DNA from: Streptomyces sp. CMB-StM0423 | GTDB taxonomy: Bacteria; Actinomycetota; Actinomycetes; Streptomycetales; Streptomycetaceae | Assembly (NCBI RefSeq): GCF_002847285.1 | Contig: NZ_CP025407.1 | Span: 6,637,001 to 6,701,000 of the forward strand | Length of the DNA stretch: 64,000 nt | Direction of reading: 5' to 3' | Program-made: the position numbers and the translations under genes | Shown here: one piece after another, positions 36,983 to 45,424 of the stretch | How the letters are laid out: each line of letters starts with the position of its first letter | Position numbering within the stretch: position 1 is the first letter of the stretch | Notes under the pieces: generated by a model | Told to the model about the DNA's origin: nothing | The model's input: the letters and a program-made list of their open reading frames with translations, nothing else | Database searches by the model: none

Positions 36983-37013
36983 GAGCGCCCGGCCCGTACG
37001 CGGCCGGGCGCTC
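36983..37013 (+). terminator. Hairpin terminator
   Basis: Perfect 12-bp stem GAGCGCCCGGCC/GGCCGGGCGCTC with a 7-nt loop, 27 bp after the stop of the 491-residue gene. Confidence 0.75.
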
Positions 37014-37130
37014 CCGTGCGCTCCGAACTGGGCTTTGTCCTAGCTCGGGATGAAGTTGACTCTGATTACTGCCAAAGCCCTTTTCGGCAGGGACGAAAGC
37101 GGTTACGGTCCTGACGGCGGCGCGCGCCTG

Positions 37131-37165
37131 TCCGCACACCAGTCACATGTCCGCACACCAGTCAC
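37131..37165 (+). repeat. 19-bp direct repeat in the sugar dehydrogenase leader
   Basis: TCCGCACACCAGTCAC occurs at 37131-37146 and 37150-37165 (period 19 bp, with ATG between and CATGTC again just after). It sits between the promoter side and the start of the dehydrogenase gene and could be a regulator site or a duplication. Confidence 0.7.
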
Positions 37166-37229
37166 GCACCACATGTCAGGTATGTCGCGAAACGATGCCC
37201 CGTACCCGTCACCCACGGGAGGACGCAAC

Positions 37230-39686
37230 GTGCACAAGACCCGACCCAGACTCCGTACCGCCCTGGCGGCCTTCGCGGGGGCCCTGCTGCTCGGCAGCGG
37301 CCTCGCCCCCGGCATGGCCGCCACCGGCGCCGCGCACGAGCCGCCGGCGGCGGCCCAGGACGGCCCCGCCGCGCCCGACCTGCAACAGGTGACCCTCGCC
37401 AAGGGCGTGGACCAGGTCGGCGAGCCGATGGCGCTCGCCGTGCTCCCCGACGGCGCCGTGCTGCACACCTCGCGCGACGGCACCCTCTGGCACACCGGCG
37501 CCGCGGGCGGCACCCGCGTCGCCGCCCAGCTCCCCGTCTACCCGCACGACGAGGACGGCCTCCAAGGCGTCGGCGTGGACCCGGACTTCGAGACCAACCG
37601 CGCCGTCTACCTCTACTACGCGCCCGTCATGGACACGCCCCACGGGATCGCGCCCAGCGACGGCACGCCCGCCGAGTTCGAGGCGTACGAGGGCGTGAAC
37701 CGCCTCTCGCGCTTCACCCTGAAGCAGGACGGCACCCTCGACCTGGGCAGCGAGCAGACGGTGCTGGAAGTCGGCACCGACCGCGGCCGGTGCTGCCACA
37801 ACGGCGGCGACATCGCCTTCGACAGCGAGGGCAACCTGCTGCTGTCCACCGGCGACGACACCGATCCCTTCTCCTCCGACGGCTACACGCCGATCGACGA
37901 GCGCGAGACCCGCAACCCGTCCTTCGACGGGCAGCGCTCCGCGGGCAACACCGACGACCTGCGCGGCAAGATCCTGCGCATCAAGGTCGACCCCGCCGAC
38001 GGCTCGTACACCGTCCCGGACGGCAACCTCTTCGCGCCCGGGACCGAGAAGACCAGGCCCGAGATCTACGCCATGGGCTTCCGCAACCCGTTCCGGATGA
38101 GCGTCGACAAGGCGACCGACACCGTCTACGTCGGCGACTACGGCCCCGACTCCGGCGCCGCGAACCCGGCCCGCGGGCCCGGCGGCCAGGTCGAGTTCAA
38201 CCGGATCACCGAGGCCGGCAACTTCGGCTGGCCGTACTGCCACGGAGCCAACGACGCCTACATCGACTACGACTTCGCCACCGGCGCGTCCGGCGAGGCG
38301 TTCGACTGCGCCGCGCCCCGCAACGAGTCGCCGCGCAACACCGGCCTCACCGAGCTGCCCCCGGCCCAGTCCGCCTGGATCGCCTACGACGGCAACTCCA
38401 TCCCGGAGTTCGGCAGCGGCTCGGAGTCCCCGATGGCCGGCCCGGTATTCCGCCACGACCCGGACCTCGGCTCCCGGCTCCAGCTCCCCGAGCGCTACGA
38501 CGAGCTGTTCTTCGCCGGCGAGCACGGCCGCGAGTGGATCAAGACCATCGGCGTGGGCGAGGACGGCGGCGCCGGCGCCATCGAGGACTTCTCGGCCGGC
38601 AGCAAGATCATGGATATGGAGTTCGGGCCGGACGGGGCGCTGTACTTCCTCGACTACGGCACCGGCTTCTTCAACGGCGACCAGAACTCCGCCCTCTACC
38701 GGATCCAGAACGCCGCCCAGGGCTTCGCCCCCGAGCCCGTCGCCTCCTCCACCGGCGCGAGCACCGGGCACGCCCCGCTGAAGGTCGCGTTCTCCTCGGC
38801 GGGCACCGCCGACCGGGACAGCGAACAGCTCCGCTACCGCTGGGACTTCGGTGACGGCAAGACCTCCGACAAGCAGAACCCGCAGCACAGCTACGCCAAG
38901 AACGGCCAGTACTCCGCCGTCCTCACCGTCACCGACCCCGACGGCAACTCCGGCACCTCCGCCGTCCGCGTCGTCGTCGGCAACACCCCGCCCGAGGTGG
39001 AGCTGAAGCTGCCCGCCGACGGCACGGTCTTCGAGTACGGCGACGCCATCCCGTTCGAGGTGGCGGTCTCCGACGCCGAGGACGGCGAGATCGACTGCTC
39101 CCGGGTGCGCGTCGACTACGCGCTCGGCCACGACACCCACGGCCACCCGATGACCTTCGAGGAGGGCTGCACCGGCACCATCGAGACCTTCGAGGAGGAC
39201 CGGCACGACGACAACGCCAACCTCTTCGGCCTCATCCGCGCCCGCTACACCGACGGCGGCGGCGCCACCGCCGGCGTGCCCGCGCTGAACACCAGCGCCG
39301 AGCACAAGCTCCAGCCGGCGCACCGCCAGGCCGAGCACTTCACCACCGCCGAGGGCGCCACGGCCGGCGCCGCGAGCGGCGCCGAGGGCGGCCGGGCCGT
39401 CACCGGCGGGGGCGGTGAGTGGATCGCCTTCGAGCCGTACGTGCTCGACGGCATCACGCGCCTGTCCGCCCGGGTCGACGCCGCGGGCAGCACCGACGGT
39501 GCCGTGGAGCTGCGCGCGGGTGCGCCCGACGGGCCGGTGCTCGCCACCGCCCCGGTGGGCGGCACGAGCGGCTGGCACGAGGCAAGTGCCGGCGTGACGG
39601 ACGCACCCGCCGGGACGACGTCGCTCTATCTGGTGTTCACCGGAGGGGAGTTCAAGCTGGACAGCTTCCACCTCGGCAGCGGCTGA
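37230..39686 (+). CDS. Secreted PQQ-type sugar dehydrogenase with PKD and CBM6-like domains
   Basis: 818 residues. Signal peptide at 1-32 (RTALAAFAGALLLGSGLAPG). The GSDH/sorbosone-dehydrogenase beta-propeller runs to about residue 500 with HNGGDIAFDSEGNLLLSTGD, ILRIKVDPADGSY and YAMGFRNPFRMSV. A PKD domain follows (RYRWDFGDGKTSDKQNPQH), then a loosely defined region and a C-terminal CBM6-like jelly roll. The GTG start at 37230 has GGGAGG upstream; the in-frame region back to 37050 has no leader features. Likely oxidises sugars or glycosides outside the cell; the cofactor PQQ is inferred from family. Confidence 0.88.
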   Translation: MHKTRPRLRTALAAFAGALLLGSGLAPGMAATGAAHEPPAAAQDGPAAPDLQQVTLAKGVDQVGEPMALAVLPDGAVLHTSRDGTLWHTGAAGGTRVAAQLPVYPHDEDGLQGVGVDPDFETNRAVYLYYAPVMDTPHGIAPSDGTPAEFEAYEGVNRLSRFTLKQDGTLDLGSEQTVLEVGTDRGRCCHNGGDIAFDSEGNLLLSTGDDTDPFSSDGYTPIDERETRNPSFDGQRSAGNTDDLRGKILRIKVDPADGSYTVPDGNLFAPGTEKTRPEIYAMGFRNPFRMSVDKATDTVYVGDYGPDSGAANPARGPGGQVEFNRITEAGNFGWPYCHGANDAYIDYDFATGASGEAFDCAAPRNESPRNTGLTELPPAQSAWIAYDGNSIPEFGSGSESPMAGPVFRHDPDLGSRLQLPERYDELFFAGEHGREWIKTIGVGEDGGAGAIEDFSAGSKIMDMEFGPDGALYFLDYGTGFFNGDQNSALYRIQNAAQGFAPEPVASSTGASTGHAPLKVAFSSAGTADRDSEQLRYRWDFGDGKTSDKQNPQHSYAKNGQYSAVLTVTDPDGNSGTSAVRVVVGNTPPEVELKLPADGTVFEYGDAIPFEVAVSDAEDGEIDCSRVRVDYALGHDTHGHPMTFEEGCTGTIETFEEDRHDDNANLFGLIRARYTDGGGATAGVPALNTSAEHKLQPAHRQAEHFTTAEGATAGAASGAEGGRAVTGGGGEWIAFEPYVLDGITRLSARVDAAGSTDGAVELRAGAPDGPVLATAPVGGTSGWHEASAGVTDAPAGTTSLYLVFTGGEFKLDSFHLGSG

Positions 39687-39709
39687 CGCCGCACGCCGCC
39701 ATGCACCAC

Positions 39710-39738
39710 CGCCGGCGCCCCGAGGGGAGCGCCGGCGG
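39710..39738 (+). terminator. Stem-loop after the sugar dehydrogenase gene
   Basis: Arms CGCCGGCGC and GCGCCGGCG with extra CCC/GGG pairs and a short loop, 24 bp after the stop. Confidence 0.6.
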
Positions 39739-39774
39739 GCAGCGCGGCGGGGAAGGCCGCACGCACGGTCCCGG

Positions 39775-39812
39775 CGGGCGCGGGTCACACCGCGCCCGGC
39801 GGGCCGTGACCC
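39775..39812 (+). promoter_or_regulatory. Overlapping alternative hairpins upstream of the DUF1080 gene
   Basis: Two mutually exclusive stems share bases: CGGGCGCGG/CCGCGCCCG (39775-39783/39790-39798) and GGGTCAC/GTGACCC (39782-39788/39806-39812). With the terminator just upstream and a further stem near 39850-39877, the 270-bp gap is dense in secondary structure. Confidence 0.4.
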
Positions 39813-39959
39813 GGCAGCCGCGCGCCGCGCAGGCAGCGCGCGTGGGCCCGGAGCCGGCTCCGCACCGGCCGGCTCCTGGCACCTTCCGCGCCGTAGCACC
39901 GCATCCCCCCACGGCCCCTTGACCCGTACGCCCATCGACACCACCCGAGGAGCCACACC

Positions 39960-41003
39960 ATGCGTCGTACGAGCCTCCCGCTCGCCGGCACCGCCCTGGC
40001 CGCCGCCACCCTCGCCGCAGGACTGCTCGCCCCGACCGCGACCGCGGCCGGGGAGCCCGCGGCCGCCCCCGCGGGCGACACCACCTGCGCGGCCCCCGAC
40101 GCCCGCTCGACCGTCCGCTTCCTGGACGACGACAGCGGCGTGCCCAACCGCGCCGCCGGGGGCGGCTGCACGATCAACGACCTCATCGACGACGAGCGCG
40201 CCTGGCAGAACAGCGGCGCGTTCGTGGCGCACGCCCAGAAGGTGTCGGGCTCGCTGCTGCGCGCCGACGTGATCAGCACGGGGGAGTACGCGCGGCTGAT
40301 CGTGACCGCGGCCCGGTCCGGCATCGGCGGCAAGGACGGGCCCGCGCCGTACGACGTCATCTTCGACGGCAGCAAGGAGTCCTTCGACGACTGGGGTTAC
40401 GTCGGCGGGCGCGGCTTCGAGCTGAACGACGACGGCTCGATGGCCACGGGCCCGACCCCGCCCACCGGCGGGCTCGGGCTCCTCTGGTACGAGAAGGAGG
40501 AGTACGGCGACTTCTCGCTGCGGCTGCAGTTCCGCGACGAGCGGGCCGACGCGGGCCGCTCCAACAGCGGCGTCTTCGTCCGCTTCCCGGGCGTCGACCC
40601 GGCGGCCAACCCCGAGTGCCGCACGAACGACCCGGCGTGGGTGTCCGTCAACTGCGGGCACGAGATCCAGATCAACGACTCGGCCGAGACCGGCGGCAAC
40701 GACCCGCGCAAGACCGGCTCGGTCTACGGCTTCGCCGACCTCAACCTCGCCGCGGCGAAGCCCACGGAGAAGGGCGTGTGGAACGACCTGGAGATCCGGG
40801 TGGTCGGCCAGCAGTACACGGTGATCCGCAACGGCGAGGTCATCAACGAGTTCGAGAACAAGCCCGGCATCCCCTTCCCGGGCCGCCCGACCGACCCGGG
40901 CACCAGCGGCCGGCAGTTCGCCGAGGGCTACATCGGCCTGCAGAACCACGACACGCAGTCGGTCGTGGAGTTCCGCAACATCCGGGTACGCGACCTGGCG
41001 TAG
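39960..41003 (+). CDS. Secreted DUF1080 (3-keto-disaccharide hydrolase-like) protein
   Basis: 347 residues. Signal peptide to about residue 30 (ALAAATLAAGLLAPTATAA). An unplaced helical N-terminal part (RSTVRFLDDDSGVPN...RAWQNSGAFVAHAQKVSGSLLR) is followed by a DUF1080 jelly-roll (GLLWYEKEEYGDFSLRLQFR, SGVFVRFPG, GHEIQINDSA, GYIGLQNHD). DUF1080 proteins are concanavalin-like and include enzymes acting on 3-keto-glycosides. Adjacent to the sugar dehydrogenase, so a joint extracellular pathway is plausible. ATG at 39960 with GAGGAG upstream; a long bidirectional terminator follows. Confidence 0.86.
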   Translation: MRRTSLPLAGTALAAATLAAGLLAPTATAAGEPAAAPAGDTTCAAPDARSTVRFLDDDSGVPNRAAGGGCTINDLIDDERAWQNSGAFVAHAQKVSGSLLRADVISTGEYARLIVTAARSGIGGKDGPAPYDVIFDGSKESFDDWGYVGGRGFELNDDGSMATGPTPPTGGLGLLWYEKEEYGDFSLRLQFRDERADAGRSNSGVFVRFPGVDPAANPECRTNDPAWVSVNCGHEIQINDSAETGGNDPRKTGSVYGFADLNLAAAKPTEKGVWNDLEIRVVGQQYTVIRNGEVINEFENKPGIPFPGRPTDPGTSGRQFAEGYIGLQNHDTQSVVEFRNIRVRDLA

Positions 41004-41021
41004 CCGGCGGCGCACACGAAA

Positions 41022-41056
41022 GCGGCGGGGCCCGGTCGCGGACCGGGCCCCGCCGC
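41022..41056. terminator. Bidirectional terminator between DUF1080 and terD genes
   Basis: Perfect 16-bp stem around GCGGCGGGGCCCGGTC with a 3-nt loop, flanked by a second outer pair CGCACAC/GTGTGCG, between convergent genes. Confidence 0.9.
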
Positions 41057-41073
41057 CTGTGTGCGTACGGGGA

Positions 41074-42459
41074 CTACAGCGCCGCCGCGGCGGGCTTGAC
41101 CATGCCCTTCACGGTGCGCGAGTCGACGAACTCGCCGAGGGCGGTCATCTCCCACTCGCCGCTGAACTGCTTGACGAACTTCGCCATCAGCACGCCCGTG
41201 CGGGGCTCGGACGAGGTGAGGTCGAAGCGGACCAGCTCCTCGCCGGTCTGGCCGTCGAGCAGGCGGCAGTACGCCTTGGCGACGTCGGTGAACTTCTGGC
41301 CGGAGAAGGAGTTGACCGTGAAGACCAGGCCCGTGACCTCCGGCGGCAGGCCGCCGAGGTGGACGGTGATGACCTCGTCGTCGCCCGCGCCCTCGCCGGT
41401 GAGGTTGTCACCGGAGTGCTGGATCGCTCCGTTGAGGATCTGGAGCTTGCCGAAGAAGCAGTTGTCGATCTTGTTGCGCTGGGGGCCGTACGCGATGACG
41501 GAGGCGTCCAGGTCGATGGACTTGGCGCGGCGCCGGCCGCCGCCGTAGGCGGGCTCCCAGCCCAGGCCCATCTTCACCGTGGTCAGCAGCGGCTGGCCGC
41601 CCTTGACCAGCGAGACCGTCTGGTTCTTCTGAAGGTTGACGCGGCCCTTGTCCAGGTTGACCTTCCCGGGCTGCCCGGCGGCCGGCGGCGGCCCTGCCTG
41701 CTGCGGGGCGGCCGGGGGCGGGCCGAAGCCGCCGGGGGCGGGCGGGGCGCCGGGCGCCGGGGGAGCGGGCGGCGGGGCCGCGGGGGCGCCCCACTGGCCC
41801 GGGGGCGGCGGGGGCATGGAGCCCGGCATCGGGGCGGCCGGCGGCATGGGCGCGGCGGGCGGCTGCGGTGCGGACGGGGCCTGCGGGGCAGCCGGCGCCT
41901 GCGGCGCGGCCGGGGCGGGCGGCGGCGGGGGCGCGGCGGCGGGCGCGGCCTGGGCGGGTGCGGGCGCCGGCTCGTCGACGCTGACGCCGAAGTCGGTGGC
42001 GATGCCGGCGAGCCCGTTCGAGTAACCCTGGCCCACGGCGCGGACCTTCCACGCGCCGTTGCGCCGGTAGACCTCCACCACGACGAGGGCCGTCTCGCTC
42101 GACAACTGCGGCGGCGTGAACGTGGCGATGACCGCGCCGCTCGCGGCGTCCCGCACCGTCGCCGTCGGCTCGGTGCCCGAGAACGTCCCGCCGTCCAGGC
42201 TCGCGGTGACCACGACCTTCTCGATGTCCGCGGGCACGCCCGCGGTGTCCACCGTGATGGTGTCGGCGGCGCCGGCCGACTGGTGCGTCACCCCGGGGCC
42301 CGAGGGCTGGTTGTAGAAGACGAAGTCGTCGTCGGAGCGCACCTTGCCGGCGGCGGTGAGCAGGAGGCCCGAGACGTCGAGCCGCACCGGCGCGGTGACG
42401 TCCACGGCCACCCGGGCGGCGCTGAGCGGTAGGTTCGAGCCAGGGGTCATCGCAGTCAT
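41074..42459 (-). CDS. Two-domain TerD-family protein
   Basis: 461 residues: N-terminal TerD domain (residues ~10-175: FVFYNQPSGPGVTHQ, ITVDTAGVPADIEKVVVTAS), a ~100-residue Pro/Ala/Gly linker (repeated PAAPxPP), and a C-terminal TerD domain (from ~285: VKMGLGWEPAYGGG, SIDLDASVIAYG, FFGKLQILNGAIQHSGDNLT). TerD domains bind calcium and are linked to tellurite and stress responses; in Streptomyces they are common and occur with calcium-regulated development. The start MTAMTPGSN is usual for the family. Terminates at the bidirectional hairpin. Confidence 0.9.
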   Translation of the reverse strand: MTAMTPGSNLPLSAARVAVDVTAPVRLDVSGLLLTAAGKVRSDDDFVFYNQPSGPGVTHQSAGAADTITVDTAGVPADIEKVVVTASLDGGTFSGTEPTATVRDAASGAVIATFTPPQLSSETALVVVEVYRRNGAWKVRAVGQGYSNGLAGIATDFGVSVDEPAPAPAQAAPAAAPPPPPAPAAPQAPAAPQAPSAPQPPAAPMPPAAPMPGSMPPPPPGQWGAPAAPPPAPPAPGAPPAPGGFGPPPAAPQQAGPPPAAGQPGKVNLDKGRVNLQKNQTVSLVKGGQPLLTTVKMGLGWEPAYGGGRRRAKSIDLDASVIAYGPQRNKIDNCFFGKLQILNGAIQHSGDNLTGEGAGDDEVITVHLGGLPPEVTGLVFTVNSFSGQKFTDVAKAYCRLLDGQTGEELVRFDLTSSEPRTGVLMAKFVKQFSGEWEMTALGEFVDSRTVKGMVKPAAAAL

Positions 42460-42466
42460 GCACCGG

Positions 42467-43420
42467 CTAACGAACGGCCCCGGTCCGCGGTTCCGCCCGT
42501 GTCCGCCGGACGGGGACCTCCGCTGAACCGTTACGCCCCTGGTCGCCGGCGGGCCGCGGCGCGGCCCCCGTGCCCAGGGTCGCCGCCGCCACGCCCGCCG
42601 CCGCGACGGCCATCCCGGCCACCGCCACGGGGCCGGGCGCCTCGCCGAACATCGCGTACGCCCACAGCGCCGTGACCGGCGGCGTCAGGTACATCAGCGC
42701 GCTGGTCACGGTGACCCCGCTGCGGCGCAGGCTCAGCCAGTAGAAGCCGTACCCGCCGGCCGTGGACAGCACCACCACCCACGCCACCGCCAGCCAGAAG
42801 CCGCCGCCCGCGGGCGGCGCACCCCGGCCGCCGGCCAGGGCGACGGCGGTGAAGAGGACGGCGCTGACCAGCACGTGCACGGGCACCGCGTCCGCGGGCG
42901 GCAGCGGCGAGCGGGCCCGGCGCTCCAGGAAGCTGGCGCCGAGCAGCGCAGCCATGCCGGCGAAGGGCAGCGCGTACGCCCACGGCGGTGCCGCACCGGC
43001 GCCGCCGAGGTCGTCCCGTACGACGAGCGCCACCCCCGCGAGGCCCACCGCCAGCCCCGCCCACTGCCGCCGCGTCACCGTCTCGCCGAGCAGCGGCCCG
43101 GCGAGCGCCCCGGCGGCCAGCGGCTGGAGCGCGGCGATCAGCGCCGCGCTGCCCGCGGGGACGCCGAGGCCCACGGCCCAGACGATGGCGCCCAGGTAGC
43201 CGCCCTGCGACAGGGCGCCGATCACGGCCTGCTCGCCCAGCGCCCGGCGCGGCAGCCGGCGGCGGCGCAGCAGCCAGCCGCCGCCGAACAGCGCCGCGGC
43301 GGCGAGGAAGCGCCACATCAGCAGGGTGTCGGCGGCGGCCTCGCGGGTGCCCAGTTCCGCGCCGATGAAGCCGGAGCTCCAGAAGGCGACGAGACCGGCG
43401 GAAACGGCCGTGACACCCAT
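42467..43420 (-). CDS. EamA-family (DMT) exporter
   Basis: 317 residues with ten hydrophobic helices in two EamA repeats; GFYWLSLRRSGVTVTSALMYL is the characteristic second-repeat end. Likely exports a small metabolite; substrate unknown. ATG at 43420 with AGGAGG just upstream. Divergent from a TetR gene with two operator-like palindromes in the 89-bp gap, so it is the probable regulated target. Confidence 0.9.
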   Translation of the reverse strand: MGVTAVSAGLVAFWSSGFIGAELGTREAAADTLLMWRFLAAAALFGGGWLLRRRRLPRRALGEQAVIGALSQGGYLGAIVWAVGLGVPAGSAALIAALQPLAAGALAGPLLGETVTRRQWAGLAVGLAGVALVVRDDLGGAGAAPPWAYALPFAGMAALLGASFLERRARSPLPPADAVPVHVLVSAVLFTAVALAGGRGAPPAGGGFWLAVAWVVVLSTAGGYGFYWLSLRRSGVTVTSALMYLTPPVTALWAYAMFGEAPGPVAVAGMAVAAAGVAAATLGTGAAPRPAGDQGRNGSAEVPVRRTRAEPRTGAVR

Positions 43421-43435
43421 GCTGACCTCCTTGAT

Positions 43436-43451
43436 TAAACCGATCGGTTTA
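43436..43451. promoter_or_regulatory. TetR operator candidate, site 1
   Basis: Perfect 16-bp palindrome TAAACCGATCGGTTTA in the EamA/TetR divergent region, 15 bp upstream of the EamA start. AT-richer ends in a GC-rich genome and the location make it the best operator candidate in the window. Confidence 0.85.
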
Positions 43452-43470
43452 CTCGATTCTGCCAGTGTAC

Positions 43471-43486
43471 TAAACAGGTCGGTATA
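43471..43486. promoter_or_regulatory. TetR operator candidate, site 2, over a -10 element
   Basis: TAAACAGGTCGGTATA matches site 1 at 13 of 16 positions and overlaps TATACT (43483-43488), a likely -10 hexamer for the tetR gene, consistent with autorepression. Confidence 0.72.
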
Positions 43487-43509
43487 CTCGGTCGCGGAGG
43501 TGGTCGCAG

Positions 43510-44112
43510 ATGGCGACGCAGACGGCGGAGCAGCCGCGGCTCACACCCGCGGCGCGGAAGATCCTGGACGCCGCGGAGACGCTCTTCTACAGCCGCGGCA
43601 TCACCGCAGTGGGCGTGGACCTGATCGCCCGCCGGGCCGGCGTGACCAAGAAGACGCTCTACGACCGCTACGGCTCCAAGGAGGCCCTCGTCGCCGCCTA
43701 CCTGCGCAGGCGCGACGAGCGCTGGCGCACCTGGCTGCCCGCCGAGGTCGAGCGCACCGCCGCCGGCGGCACCGCCTGCGACCGGATCCTCGCCACCTTC
43801 GACGCGCTCGGCACCTGGATGGGCGGGCAGTCCCCGCGCGGCTGCAGCTTCGTCAACGCCGCCGCCGAGCTGCCCGACCCCGGGCACGCGGGCCGCCAGG
43901 TCATCGCCGACCAGAAGCACTGGCTGCGCGGCTATCTGCGCGAGCTGTGCGAGCGGGCCGGGGCCGGGGACCCCGGGCTGCTCGCCGACGAACTGCTGCT
44001 GATCCACGAGGGCGCGACCGTGCTCTTCGGGCTCTCCGCCGTGCCGGAGCCCGTCACCGTCTCCCGGCGGCTCGCCGAGGCCGCGCTGCTGCGCGCCGGC
44101 TGCACCGCCTGA
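43510..44112 (+). CDS. TetR-family transcriptional repressor
   Basis: 200 residues. HTH at residues ~14-60 with FYSRGITAVGVDLIARRAGV and TKKTLYDRYGSKEALV; the C-terminal domain resembles TetR_C of the YxaF/RutR-like group (PRGCSFVNAAAELPDPGH). ATG at 43510 with GGAGG 10 nt upstream. Divergent from the EamA exporter; likely represses it and itself. Its ligand is unknown. The remains of a pectate lyase gene start within ~40 bp of the stop. Confidence 0.93.
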   Translation: MATQTAEQPRLTPAARKILDAAETLFYSRGITAVGVDLIARRAGVTKKTLYDRYGSKEALVAAYLRRRDERWRTWLPAEVERTAAGGTACDRILATFDALGTWMGGQSPRGCSFVNAAAELPDPGHAGRQVIADQKHWLRGYLRELCERAGAGDPGLLADELLLIHEGATVLFGLSAVPEPVTVSRRLAEAALLRAGCTA

Positions 44113-44149
44113 GCCCGACGCGTCGTACCGGGCCGGCGCCCGTACGCCG

Positions 44150-45260
44150 CCCGCCCTCACCCGCGTACGCCGAGGCCAACAGCGCGTGGAACGAGGCGGC
44201 GGCGGGCGCCGGGGAGCCGCGGATCGTCCGTGTCGCCGGCATGATCGACGCGGACGCGGCCGGCTGCGCCGCGTACGGGGCCCCGGGCTACGACTTCGAC
44301 CGCTACCTCGCCGACTACGACCCCGCCGTCTGGGGCTACGACACCCCGGTCAGCGGCCCCCAGGAGGACGCCCGCGCCGCCTCCGCCGCGAACCAGGCCA
44401 ACGCCATCGAGGCGTACGTGCCCTCGGACACCACCGTCGTCGGCGTCGGCCGCAACGCGGGTATCAGGGGCGCCAGTCTGCAACTCAAGGACGCCGACAA
44501 CGTCATCGTCCGCAACCTCACGCTGGAGAGCCCGCTCGACTGCTTCCCCCAGTGGGACCCCACCGACGGCGACCGCGGCGCCTGGAACTCCGAGTACGAC
44601 GCGGCCGTGGTCCACAACTCCACCCACGTCTGGCTGGACCACAACACCTTCACCGACGGCCGCCACCCCGACAGCTCCCTGCCGCGCCACTACGGCGAGC
44701 TGTACCAGCGGCACGACGGCGAACTCGACGTCGTGCGCGGCGCGGACCTCGTCACGGTCTCCTGGAACGTCTTCGAGGACCACGCCAAGACCCTGATGAT
44801 CGGCAACAGCGACGGGGCGGGCGCGACGGACCGAGGCAGGCTGCGGGTGACGCTGCACCACCACCTGTTCCGGGAGTTGGGGGAGCGGGCGCCGCGGGTG
44901 CGCTTCGGGCAGGTGGACGCGTACAACAACCACTACGTGATCGCGGCGGATTCGTACTCATACTCCTTCGGCATCGGCTTCGAGTCGCGGCTGGTGGCGG
45001 AGAAGAACTCCTTCCGCCTGCCGCCGGGGACCGACGCGGGCCGGATCCTGAAGCAGTGGAGCGAGGCCCCGCTGACGGCAGCCCGCAACATCGTCAACGG
45101 GGCCCCGGCCGACCTCATCGCGGCTCACAACACGGCCCACCCGGACACCCCGCTCCAGCGGGACGCCGGCTGGACCCCGATGCTGCGTACCCGGGTCGAC
45201 GAGCCGCGGGCGGTGGCGGGCGTGGTGGTGCCGCGGGCGGGAGCGGGCCGGATCGGCTGA
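44150..45260 (+). pseudogene. Pectate lyase (PL1) lacking signal peptide and N-terminus
   Basis: The ~370 codons match polysaccharide lyase family 1: NVIVRNLTLESPLDCFPQW, WNSEYDAAVVHNSTHVWLDH (calcium Asp residues), ERAPRVRFGQVDAYNNHY (catalytic Arg region). What is missing is the signal peptide and the usual first ~60 residues with the GWAS...GTTGG and VxTVTxxAE strands. Homology begins between 44150 and 44200, immediately after tetR, and the first in-frame start is an ATG at 44241, inside the conserved core with no ribosome binding site. It is therefore most likely a 5'-truncated, non-secreted remnant; coding potential is otherwise intact. Confidence 0.8.
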
Positions 45261-45424
45261 GCCGGTCGCGTCCCCGGCGGAACGATCCGTGGGGAGGGCA
45301 CGTAACTGTACGGCTCCGCCGCTGAGGTGTAACACAAGCTCAACCTGATCAGGCGGCTCAGCAGGCACAATGCGACCTGCCGTGTCCACGGCAACCGTCC
45401 CCGTCGCCGCTCAGGAGCACCCCC

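Noticed and set aside
37209..41015. Minus-strand open frame of about 1268 codons opposite the sugar dehydrogenase and DUF1080 genes
   Set aside because: Shadow of two genes with signal peptides and recognisable domains; its translation is Val/Gly/Arg/Leu low-complexity.
43326..45260. Single 644-codon frame that would join EamA-divergent DNA, tetR and the pectate lyase
   Set aside because: Only its last ~370 codons look like protein; the first part overlaps tetR in another frame with an Arg-rich low-complexity translation.
45261..45424. Purine riboswitch before the AzgA-like permease
   Set aside because: The leader lacks the conserved loop-loop and junction sequences of the purine aptamer.
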